This document shows, one piece after another, positions 1-5,396 of a stretch of DNA of 8,361 bases. Positions within the stretch are counted from its first letter, which is position 1. The number at the start of each line of letters is the position of its first letter. A program made the position numbers and the translations under genes. Source of the DNA: an uncultured Eubacterium sp. (GTDB taxonomy: Bacteria > Bacillota > Clostridia > Lachnospirales > Lachnospiraceae); assembly GCA_910579145.1 (NCBI GenBank), contig CAJTTQ010000029.1:1-8361 (forward strand), in the 5' to 3' direction. The notes beneath the pieces were generated by a model that saw nothing but the letters and a program-made list of their open reading frames with translations, was not told where the DNA came from and did no database searches.

Positions 1-178
1 TGTCTTCTATGACATACTGCGTACTTTGCGTATGAAGGATCTCGTAATTTGGCACCAAAAAACCCTTGATACAGTCTGCATGTTTCATTTTTTTATATAC
101 TTCGGAAGGACGATACTCCCACTTATTTGCACATGCGTGAATCATGTAAATGACAAACGAAAATGAATCTTTGTCCAT
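1..178 (-). CDS. DUF3791 domain protein, N-terminal part (cut by window edge)
   Basis: Reading from an ATG at 178 toward 1 gives 59 residues with no stop, starting MDKDSFSFVIYMIHACANKW and ending in the window. An AAGGAG ribosome binding site at 188-193 lies 9 bases ahead of the ATG. The pattern of an N-terminal hydrophobic helix (FVIYMIHACA, residues 8-17), a middle S-E-V-Y-K-K segment (25-30) and the block NYEILHTQSTQYVIED (44-59) is what I know from the DUF3791 family, small proteins of about 70 residues; only some 10 to 15 residues should be missing. The biochemical function is unknown. From general knowledge, DUF3791 genes often sit beside DUF3990 genes, which makes a DUF3990 gene just beyond the edge a reasonable guess. 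It follows fic by 62 bases on the same strand, so it is probably the third gene of the hsdM transcription unit. The family call rests on recalled motif similarity, not a search. Confidence 0.75.
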   Translation of the reverse strand, partial: MDKDSFSFVIYMIHACANKWEYRPSEVYKKMKHADCIKGFLVPNYEILHTQSTQYVIED

Positions 179-187
179 ATCTACATT

Positions 188-193
188 CTCCTT
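188..193 (-). promoter_or_regulatory. Ribosome binding site of the DUF3791 gene
   Basis: AAGGAG on the minus strand, 9 bases before the ATG at 178. It supports a real short gene at the window edge that would otherwise be missed. The 62-base gap between fic and this gene shows no hairpin with a T-run, so read-through from fic is likely. Confidence 0.7.
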
Positions 194-240
194 TCCTCCA
201 TCCCCAGCTCCCCCACAAATCTTAATTTATCTAACTCTAT

Positions 241-846
241 TTACAATTCCTCCGCTTTATAAACACCATACCCTTCATAGTAAAAACTATAATCAATCCC
301 CTTCATATAAATCTCCCTGTCGTCGATCTTATCCGTCAGCGCCTGTCTTAAAATATGCTTAATCTCAATATCCTTAACCGGACTCCTCTCCATTGCCAGC
401 AAATAATCATCCTTTTCCACCAAACTCCAATCAATTACTACATGTAACTCTTTCTTCAAAATAAGATCAAGCCAGATTCTGGTACTGCGCCCATTTCCCT
501 CCCGAAATGGATGAACAATATTCATTTCCACATACTTCTCAATGATTTCATCAAAATCTGACTGCGGCATATCTTCTACACTTTTTATGGCAGCTTGTAG
601 ATACAAAACCGGAGCAAATCTGAAACTTCCTTTTGCTATATTTACATCCCGGACTTTTCCCGCGAAATCATAGATCTGCTCAAAGAGATATTTATGAATC
701 TCAACAAGCGCTTGAAACGTCCCCGCTTCCAGGTCATTTAACCGGCCGCTTTCAAACAACTCCATTGCTCTTTTCTTGCTAATCTGTTCCTCCATTTTCG
801 CCAATTCGACAGAATCGTTCAAACCGAGTTTATTCTCCAAGACCAT
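241..846 (-). CDS. Fic family protein, class III (C-terminal self-inhibition)
   Basis: Predicted cytoplasmic Fic-domain enzyme of 201 residues, which by family knowledge would transfer AMP (or another phosphate-linked group) from a nucleotide to a hydroxyl side chain of a target protein. The complete catalytic motif HPFREGNGRSTR is at residues 112-123, with the catalytic His112, the metal-binding Glu116 and both arginines. The flap region KGSFRFAP is at 72-79. Near the C terminus S187-F-Y-Y-E191-G fits the inhibitory pattern [S/T]xxxE[G/N]; its position after the Fic core is the class III arrangement seen in the small meningococcal Fic protein, where the glutamate blocks productive ATP binding by contacting the second motif arginine (here R123). 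No separate antitoxin is therefore required. The start ATG has GGAAAGGA 8 bases upstream. The gene begins 21 bases after the hsdM stop and looks co-transcribed with it. The target is unknown. The AT-rich composition matches hsdM and differs from the genes to the right. Confidence 0.93.
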   Translation of the reverse strand: MVLENKLGLNDSVELAKMEEQISKKRAMELFESGRLNDLEAGTFQALVEIHKYLFEQIYDFAGKVRDVNIAKGSFRFAPVLYLQAAIKSVEDMPQSDFDEIIEKYVEMNIVHPFREGNGRSTRIWLDLILKKELHVVIDWSLVEKDDYLLAMERSPVKDIEIKHILRQALTDKIDDREIYMKGIDYSFYYEGYGVYKAEEL

Positions 847-867
847 ACAAATTTCCTTTCCATCTAT

Positions 868-2409
868 TTACCCCTCTTTTAACAACTCCCTCAACTGCCC
901 CAACTCATTTGTCACCTGTTCATTCAACTGTTCCAACTCATCCAGTATTTCAGAAGTCGGCGGATACTCTACCGGTATATACTCCACCTTCTTGTACTTG
1001 TTTATAGACAGATCATATCCATTATCCACAATCTCCTGCTTTGGCACAAAGAAACTCTGCTCGGTCCGCTCTCTTTCGGTTTCGGAAGACATATTGTGGA
1101 ATCTCTGAATCAGATCCGGTATATCATTCTCCGCGATTTCCCCTCTCTTGTCATCAAGGCTGTACCCATCTGCTTTCATATCATAAAACCACACTTGATC
1201 GGTTCCACCTGCATCGGTTTTTATAAATACTAAAACCGCAGTAGAAACACCAGCGTACGGCTTAAACACCCCGGATGGCATGGAAATGACCGCCTGCAGC
1301 TGGTGATTCTCCACCAATTCCTGCCGGATCGACTTATGTGCTTTACTGCTGCCAAAAAGCACGCCGTCTGGCACGATACAGGCACATCTACCGCCCTTTT
1401 TCATCATACGCAAAAACAAGGCTACGAAAAGTAATTCCGTCTTTTTCGTCTTCGTGACCGCTTTCAGATCATCATTGATACTCTCCGCGTCGATCGTTCC
1501 CTTAAACGGAGGATTGGCAAGACATATGGAATACTTTCCTTTGATCTGATTCTGCTTTGAGACAGAATCCAGATAATCAATTTCCGGGTTTGAAATGGAA
1601 TGAAGCATGAGGTTCATCGCCGAGATCCGCAGCATCGTCCGGTCGGTGTCAAATCCGGTAAATGTTTCGTTTGAAAACTTGTCCCACTGTTCCGTCGTCA
1701 TCGTCTCTTCATAATTTTTTCGTATATACTCCGCAGCTGATACCAAAAAACCAGCTGTTCCACAGGCCGGATCACAAATGGTATCATCCGGGGTTGGCCG
1801 GAGAAGTTCCACCATCATTTCCCGTATTTGTCTCGGCGTCCTGAACTGGCCATTCTGCCCTGCGGTAGATAATTTCCCGAGCATATACTCATACAGATCT
1901 CCCTGCATGTCCAGTTCGGATATGTCATTTTCATACAAATCCTCTAATCCAGTGATGATCTTTTGCAGCACCTGCGGCGTGGGAATAAGAAACATGGCAT
2001 CTTCCATGTAGCGCGCAAAAGCTGTTTTCTCCATGTTTTCTGCTTCATCCGGATCAGATAATTCTATCATTTCCCCATTTTCCGAAAAATCCGGCAAACT
2101 TCCATTTTTCATATTTTTTATTGCCGGAAATACTTTCTGTGACAATATATCAAATATTTCTCTCGGATCCCTGTCCTTAAACCTGCTCCATCTCATCGAC
2201 TGGCCGGTTGACGAGGCAGGGAATATTCTTTTTCCCGTGCTTCCCGTCATATGATCAAACTCTTCCTGCTCCAATTCCTTTTCATCCAGCGACCGGATAA
2301 ACATAAGATAGGTAAGCTGCTCAATTACCGTGAGGGGATTCGTGATCCCGCCTGCCCATATATCTGTCCATATTTTATCAATCTTATTCTTAATTACTCC
2401 AGTAACCAA
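868..2409 (-). CDS. hsdM: Type I restriction-modification methyltransferase subunit HsdM
   Basis: N6-adenine DNA methyltransferase subunit of a type I restriction-modification system. With HsdS it methylates the recognition site, and it is also part of the HsdR-containing restriction complex. The 513 residues are of normal family length. The N-terminal HsdM helical domain starts with IKNKIDKIW and contains EQLTYLMFIRSLD (30-42). QFRTPRQI is at 188-195. The SAM-binding motif I DPACGTAGF is at 213-221 and the catalytic motif IV NPPF at 299-302, as expected for the gamma class. The C-terminal tail (about 483-513) is Glu/Leu-rich and likely coiled coil for HsdS contact. The start is TTG at 2409-2407: an AAGGAGG sits 8 bases upstream and the protein begins as family members do, while no ATG gives a better fit. 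The gene has its own promoter and leads an operon with fic. No hsdS or hsdR is visible; they would lie left of position 1 or be absent. Confidence 0.96.
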   Translation of the reverse strand: MVTGVIKNKIDKIWTDIWAGGITNPLTVIEQLTYLMFIRSLDEKELEQEEFDHMTGSTGKRIFPASSTGQSMRWSRFKDRDPREIFDILSQKVFPAIKNMKNGSLPDFSENGEMIELSDPDEAENMEKTAFARYMEDAMFLIPTPQVLQKIITGLEDLYENDISELDMQGDLYEYMLGKLSTAGQNGQFRTPRQIREMMVELLRPTPDDTICDPACGTAGFLVSAAEYIRKNYEETMTTEQWDKFSNETFTGFDTDRTMLRISAMNLMLHSISNPEIDYLDSVSKQNQIKGKYSICLANPPFKGTIDAESINDDLKAVTKTKKTELLFVALFLRMMKKGGRCACIVPDGVLFGSSKAHKSIRQELVENHQLQAVISMPSGVFKPYAGVSTAVLVFIKTDAGGTDQVWFYDMKADGYSLDDKRGEIAENDIPDLIQRFHNMSSETERERTEQSFFVPKQEIVDNGYDLSINKYKKVEYIPVEYPPTSEILDELEQLNEQVTNELGQLRELLKEG

Positions 2410-2417
2410 AACTTATA

Positions 2418-2424
2418 CCTCCTT
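2418..2424 (-). promoter_or_regulatory. Ribosome binding site setting the TTG start of hsdM
   Basis: A perfect AAGGAGG on the minus strand, with 8 bases to the TTG start codon at 2409. This site decides the unusual start codon. Confidence 0.85.
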
Positions 2425-2464
2425 CATCCATATACCCTCTCCGTCTGTTTACCATTCCACTTTT

Positions 2465-2493
2465 ATTATATTCGATATTAAATCCCAAATCAA
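2465..2493 (-). promoter_or_regulatory. Predicted sigma-A promoter of hsdM-fic
   Basis: On the minus strand the -35 element is TTGATT (2493-2488) and the -10 element is a perfect TATAAT (2470-2465), separated by exactly 17 bases. Transcription would start near 2458, giving a leader of roughly 50 bases before the TTG start of hsdM. No clear operator dyad overlaps it, so expression may be constitutive; that is inference. Confidence 0.75.
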
Positions 2494-2582
2494 CCTAAGA
2501 ACATATTTTTTCCTTCTCGACCGCCCATTAGATTCCCCTTATCAATCAACCATAAAAGAATAGTGTTAGAATAAAATGAAAC

Positions 2583-2632
2583 GGACACTTCACAGCATAC
2601 ATACTCTTTCGCCTCGCATGCCTGAAGTGCCC
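2583..2632 (-). terminator. Probable fabV terminator hairpin
   Basis: Downstream of the fabV stop the minus strand has a 10-pair stem GGGCACTTCA/TGAAGTGTCC (one G-T wobble), continued by a 6-pair inner stem GCATGC/GTATGC and a 15-base loop. It is followed by GTTTCATTTTATT, a T-rich but interrupted tail. The wobble pairs as G-U only in minus-strand RNA, which agrees with termination of fabV. An outer 6-base pair of arms, GTTAGA/TCTAAC (2653-2658 and 2565-2570), brackets the whole hairpin. It marks the border between the fabV side and the restriction-modification cassette. Confidence 0.55.
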
Positions 2633-2660
2633 TCTCTATTGTGTAATTCCGCTCTAACTT

Positions 2661-3833
2661 CTAGATCTGCACATCCTCCGTATAATCCACATTGTCATAC
2701 CGGAAACCAAACATCTGGTAAAACTCATCCCAGAACCCTTCAATATCCGCAAGTTCCTGAACGGACTGCGAGTCGATACCCTCCCAGATGTCCGTGATCT
2801 TCTTCTGCACGTCCGCCCTCATCTCATAATCATCCATGCGGATCCTGCCTTCTTCATCCGTCTCCACATCCCCGATCAATTTATCTAAGAACAAACGGTC
2901 CATCTGCTCGATACATCCCTCGTGCAGTCCTGCCTTCTTCATGACCCGGTAAAGCAGGGACATATAGAGCGGCACGATCGGGATAGCGGCGCTCGACTGC
3001 GTCACAAGCGCTTTGTTCACGGAAATATACGCTTTCAGTCCAATATCCGCAAACTCTTTCGTCAGCTGCACCGACGTATCATAGAGATGTTTCTTCGCCT
3101 GCCCGATCGAACCCTCCTTATAGATCGGATGTGTCACAACCGGCCCGATATAGGAATAAGCGAGCGTGACAGCGCCCTGTTTGATGACGCCGGCATCGTG
3201 GAGCGCGCGGATCCAGTCCTCCCAGTCCTCGCCGCCCATGACCTGCACGGTCGCCTGGATCTCATCGTCATTCGCCGCCGGGACAGTCACTTCTTTGATC
3301 TCATTGGTCCGCAGGTCGATCGTCTTATTCGTAAACGGTTCGCCGACGGTTTTCAAAACAGACGAAACGACCGTGCCGTCCGGCATCGTGCGCCGCGGAG
3401 CCGCCATGCTGTAAACGATCATGTCAACCTGTCCGAAGTCGTCCTTGATACACTGGATCACCTGTTCCTTCATTTCCGCGGAAAAGCCGTCGCCGTTAAA
3501 CGATCTCGCGTAATAGCCGTCTTCCTTTGCAAAAGCTTCGAATGCCGCCGTGTTGTACCAGCCGGCCGTTGCCGTACGCTTTCCATTGGACTCCTTCTCA
3601 AAAGCAACTCCGATCGTGTCCGCGCCATACCCATATGTAACAGCAATGCGGGAAGCCAGCCCGTATCCGGTCGAAGACCCGATCACAAGCACCTTCTTCG
3701 GCGCTTCGGACGGAACTTGTGCCCCCTCCCTGTATTGTTTCGTACACTCGATCTGTCTGCGGACACTCTCCTCACAGCCTTTCGGATGTGCCGTCGTACA
3801 GATAAATCCTTTTACTTTTGGCTCAACTACCAT
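2661..3833 (-). CDS. fabV: NADH-dependent enoyl-ACP / trans-2-enoyl-CoA reductase (FabV/Ter type)
   Basis: Cytoplasmic short-chain-dehydrogenase-like enzyme of 390 residues that reduces the 2,3 double bond of enoyl-ACP (last step of fatty acid elongation) or of enoyl-CoA such as crotonyl-CoA. The start follows the family pattern, KVKGFICTTAHPKGC (6-20). The dinucleotide-binding loop is VLVIGSSTGYGLASR (48-62), and the acidic patch FEKE (78-81) after the second strand suits NADH. The active site Y238-x8-K247 is intact; this eight-residue spacing is the FabV/Ter hallmark, against six in FabI. The C-terminal region contains FWDEFYQMFGFRYDNVDY (367-384). The frame is open up to 3893, but the ATG at 3833 was chosen because AAGGAG lies 7 bases upstream, the protein then begins like its family, and the extra 20 codons overlap a promoter. 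It is apparently transcribed alone. Whether ACP or CoA is the substrate cannot be told from the sequence by eye. Confidence 0.95.
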   Translation of the reverse strand: MVVEPKVKGFICTTAHPKGCEESVRRQIECTKQYREGAQVPSEAPKKVLVIGSSTGYGLASRIAVTYGYGADTIGVAFEKESNGKRTATAGWYNTAAFEAFAKEDGYYARSFNGDGFSAEMKEQVIQCIKDDFGQVDMIVYSMAAPRRTMPDGTVVSSVLKTVGEPFTNKTIDLRTNEIKEVTVPAANDDEIQATVQVMGGEDWEDWIRALHDAGVIKQGAVTLAYSYIGPVVTHPIYKEGSIGQAKKHLYDTSVQLTKEFADIGLKAYISVNKALVTQSSAAIPIVPLYMSLLYRVMKKAGLHEGCIEQMDRLFLDKLIGDVETDEEGRIRMDDYEMRADVQKKITDIWEGIDSQSVQELADIEGFWDEFYQMFGFRYDNVDYTEDVQI

Positions 3834-3864
3834 CTCGTTACTCCTTCCTGTGCCTGCGCACAAC

Positions 3865-3893
3865 AAAATAATATCGGGGTTATCCCCTATCAA
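3865..3893 (-). promoter_or_regulatory. Predicted fabV promoter
   Basis: On the minus strand: -35 TTGATA (3893-3888, five of six consensus bases), a 17-base spacer, then -10 TATTTT (3870-3865, four of six). Transcription would start near 3858, leaving about 25 bases before the ATG with AAGGAG in between. A palindrome fills the spacer and is listed separately. Confidence 0.6.
3873..3890. promoter_or_regulatory. Candidate operator in the fabV promoter
   Basis: ATCGGGGTTATCCCCTAT is an imperfect 18-base dyad: GGGG/CCCC arms with outer AT/AT pairs. It lies between the -35 and -10 elements and touches the -35. The position fits a repressor site. No known operator consensus is recognised. Confidence 0.35.
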
Positions 3894-3908
3894 ATTGCCC
3901 TAAATGAT

Positions 3909-3938
3909 GTTGGGGTCAAAAGGGACTTTGCCCCCAAC
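3909..3938 (-). repeat. Hairpin downstream of the hemolysin III gene (possible terminator)
   Basis: GTTGGGG (3909-3915) and CCCCAAC (3932-3938) form a 7-pair stem, extended inward by CAAA/TTTG. On the minus strand it is followed by ATCATTT, a poor T-run, so termination would be weak. It lies about 45 bases after the hemolysin III stop and just ahead of the fabV promoter. Confidence 0.4.
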
Positions 3939-3961
3939 GGATGCCCCGGATCGCTCCGTTG
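3935..3961. repeat. Inverted repeat overlapping the previous hairpin
   Basis: CAACGGA (3935-3941) and TCCGTTG (3955-3961) form a perfect 7-pair stem around a 13-base loop. Bases 3935-3938 are shared with the neighbouring hairpin at 3909-3938, so the two cannot form together. Confidence 0.45.
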
Positions 3962-3982
3962 TTTCACAACTCCCGCCTAACT

Positions 3983-4657
3983 TCATAAGATCACATAAAA
4001 CAGGATCATGAAAAAGTGAAGCACGCTCCCCGCGATGACAAACAAATGAAACAGGGAGTGCATGTACTTTTTCCGTTTCCCGATGCCATAAAGCACCGCG
4101 CCGATCGTATAGGCCACGCCGCCCGTCAAAAGAAATGTCATGCCGCCCACGCCGAGCAGCTCGATCGTCGGCTGGATGAAAAACACGATACACCATCCCA
4201 TCCCCAGATAGCAGATCATCGCCAGTTTTTTATACTTTTCCAGATCGATCGCCGTCAATGTAGCGGCCGTAAAACAGCACGCCCAAACGATGCCAAACAC
4301 GACAAACCCGACGACGGGATGCTCTACCCTAAGCCCCGCCAGCGTGATCGGCGTATACGTCCCCGCGATGAGAAAATAGATCGTGCAGTGGTCAATGACC
4401 TGAAATACCTTTTTCGCCATTTCCGATGTCAATCCGTGGTAAATGCTGGACATCGTATAGAGCAGGACCATCGTCGCCCCGTAGATCGCCGAAGCAACGA
4501 CACTCCACACATCGCCTTTGAGCGCGGAACAGACGACGCACAGAACAAGCGCCGCCACCGCCAGAGCCCCTCCCACGATATGGGAGACCATATTAAAAAT
4601 TTCTTCCCCCCGTGTGTAAAACGGAAGATCCCTGTCCTTCAAACGAGTTCGTTTCAT
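3983..4657 (-). CDS. Hemolysin III / PAQR family integral membrane protein
   Basis: Predicted seven-helix membrane protein of 224 residues in the bacterial hemolysin III (YqfA/PAQR-related) family; the normal length is about 200 to 220. After a charged cytoplasmic start (MKRTRLKDRD), hydrophobic segments lie at about 22-44, 50-72, 84-108, 113-138, 144-162, 168-192 and 200-222. The conserved polar residues of the superfamily are present: SSIYH (S70, S71, H74), the VIDH block at 87-90 followed by AGTYTP, and H200-SLF-H204 in the last helix. In PAQR proteins these His residues bind zinc. The physiological role in Firmicutes is unsettled despite the hemolysin name. The frame is open up to 4735, but the ATG at 4657 was preferred: an AGGGG-containing site is close upstream, and the longer version would translate strong palindromes as an Arg-rich N terminus unlike the family. 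It appears to be a single-gene unit. Confidence 0.92.
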   Translation of the reverse strand: MKRTRLKDRDLPFYTRGEEIFNMVSHIVGGALAVAALVLCVVCSALKGDVWSVVASAIYGATMVLLYTMSSIYHGLTSEMAKKVFQVIDHCTIYFLIAGTYTPITLAGLRVEHPVVGFVVFGIVWACCFTAATLTAIDLEKYKKLAMICYLGMGWCIVFFIQPTIELLGVGGMTFLLTGGVAYTIGAVLYGIGKRKKYMHSLFHLFVIAGSVLHFFMILFYVIL

Positions 4658-4671
4658 AACAATTCCCCTCA

Positions 4672-4742
4672 TGCGCGCACGTCTTTTGCACATCAAAGAA
4701 CTAAAAGTTCTTACCAAGTTTGGGCGTGCGCGCACAAACTTG
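4672..4742. repeat. Cluster of nested and competing palindromes upstream of the hemolysin III gene
   Basis: TGCGCGCACG (4672-4681) and CGTGCGCGCA (4725-4734) form a perfect 10-pair inverted repeat. Because the core TGCGCGCA is itself a palindrome, TGCGCGCAC also occurs as a direct repeat (4672-4680, 4727-4735). Between the arms is AAGAACT-aaa-AGTTCTT (4696-4712), a 7-pair dyad. CAAGTTTG (4715-4722) and CAAACTTG (4735-4742) pair with each other around the right TGCGCGCA copy. No convincing -35/-10 pair was found nearby, although the hemolysin III promoter should be in this spacer. Confidence 0.7.
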
Positions 4743-4743
4743 C

Positions 4744-4769
4744 AGAGTGAAAAATTTATTTTTCACTCT
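4744..4769 (-). terminator. Probable terminator hairpin of the small membrane protein gene
   Basis: AGAGTGAAAAA (4744-4754) and TTTTTCACTCT (4759-4769) make a perfect 11-pair stem with a 4-base loop, 20 bases beyond the stop codon at 4790. The stem top is A/T-only and no separate T-run follows on the minus strand, so it is not a textbook terminator; on the plus strand a T/C-rich stretch follows. Position and perfection make termination the likeliest role. Confidence 0.5.
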
Positions 4770-4789
4770 TCCTTCTTTCTCTCCCCGTA

Positions 4790-5215
4790 TTACCGCCCTT
4801 CCTCCGACAACAAGTGAAATAACGCCGTCTTATAAATGAGAACAAGCCGGACATCCCGGTCACAGTAGCGGTTTGTCACATACTCCGTCAGCTTGAACAA
4901 ATACAGCACCATCAAAATGCCCATCGCCGTCACTTTCACCTCCAGCATCGCCGGCATCAGCGTCAGCGCCAGGATACCGACGACAAATCCTGCCGTGATA
5001 TAAAAGAAGATCTGGCTGATCTTAACGGAAAGTTGGACAGTCCGTAAGAGATTCAGGAGTCTGTCGCTGAGATACTCCTCGGAACTCTGGTTGAGATCGA
5101 GGTAAATATCGCAGAAAATGTCCATACACTCTTTCCGGTCTAACTTATTACAGTAAGCTTTATATTTATTTCTCCCAAATTCCTTTTGGATCAATTTCCC
5201 CAGAACACTATTCAC
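4790..5215 (-). CDS. Small two-helix membrane protein of unknown function
   Basis: I do not recognise this family. The protein has 141 residues if read from the GTG at 5215. An N-terminal half rich in charged residues (about 1-60, with KLIQKEFGRNKYKAYCNKLD and a Cys at 22, 30 and 35) is followed by two hydrophobic segments at about 66-88 and 91-110, and a short tail. This predicts a bitopic hairpin in the membrane with both ends in the cytoplasm. The GTG start was chosen because AAGGAG lies 7 bases upstream; the frame is open to 5359, but those extra codons run through the hairpin at 5340-5356 and a low-complexity KDKDKNRRRK stretch. An out-of-frame ATG followed at once by TGA overlaps the GTG start. 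No promoter stood out. The gene stands alone between two palindrome-rich spacers. Confidence 0.75.
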   Translation of the reverse strand: MNSVLGKLIQKEFGRNKYKAYCNKLDRKECMDIFCDIYLDLNQSSEEYLSDRLLNLLRTVQLSVKISQIFFYITAGFVVGILALTLMPAMLEVKVTAMGILMVLYLFKLTEYVTNRYCDRDVRLVLIYKTALFHLLSEEGR

Positions 5216-5221
5216 ATTTTT

Positions 5222-5227
5222 TCTCCT
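5222..5227 (-). promoter_or_regulatory. Ribosome binding site deciding the GTG start at 5215
   Basis: Minus-strand AAGGAG followed by seven bases, nearly all A, and then GTG. It moves the start 48 codons inside the longest open frame. Confidence 0.75.
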
Positions 5228-5339
5228 TCGGTTTTTATCCTTATCCTTATAGTATTCGCCGATACCTTGTTCGGTTATACCAAGGGAAGAAAATTTTTTC
5301 GGCCCCGGACGGTGTACACTACATTCACTTTTCCAAACA

Positions 5340-5356
5340 TGCCGCCACAGGCGGCA
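5340..5356. repeat. Perfect GC-rich hairpin
   Basis: TGCCGCC (5340-5346) and GGCGGCA (5350-5356) form a 7-pair stem with an ACA (plus) or TGT (minus) loop. No T-run follows on either strand. It is the leftmost element of the hairpin cluster at 5340-5513. Confidence 0.7.
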
Positions 5357-5369
5357 CATACATTTTCAT

Positions 5370-5395
5370 GAAGAACGCTGCTTCCTGCGTTCTTC
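5370..5395. repeat. Perfect 9-pair hairpin
   Basis: GAAGAACGC (5370-5378) and GCGTTCTTC (5387-5395) with an 8-base loop. It ends one base before the outer stem of the next element, so both probably belong to one unit. No T-run follows on either strand. Confidence 0.75.
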
Positions 5396-5396
5396 T

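Noticed and set aside
3834..3893. N-terminal extension of FabV from the ATG at 3893
   Set aside because: The 20 added residues are not seen in the family and overlap the predicted promoter; the ATG at 3833 has AAGGAG.
2922..3980. 352-codon open frame on the plus strand
   Set aside because: Antisense to fabV and its promoter region, Arg/Asp-rich, with no recognisable family; fabV has an intact active site.
4658..4735. N-terminal extension of the hemolysin III protein from 4735
   Set aside because: It would translate palindromic non-coding DNA into an Arg-rich leader; the ATG at 4657 fits the family length.
4016..4750. 244-codon open frame on the plus strand
   Set aside because: Antisense to the hemolysin III gene, with a very basic low-quality product; a shadow.
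5216..5359. N-terminal extension of the small membrane protein from 5359
   Set aside because: It begins inside a hairpin and has no ribosome binding site in front; GTG at 5215 does.
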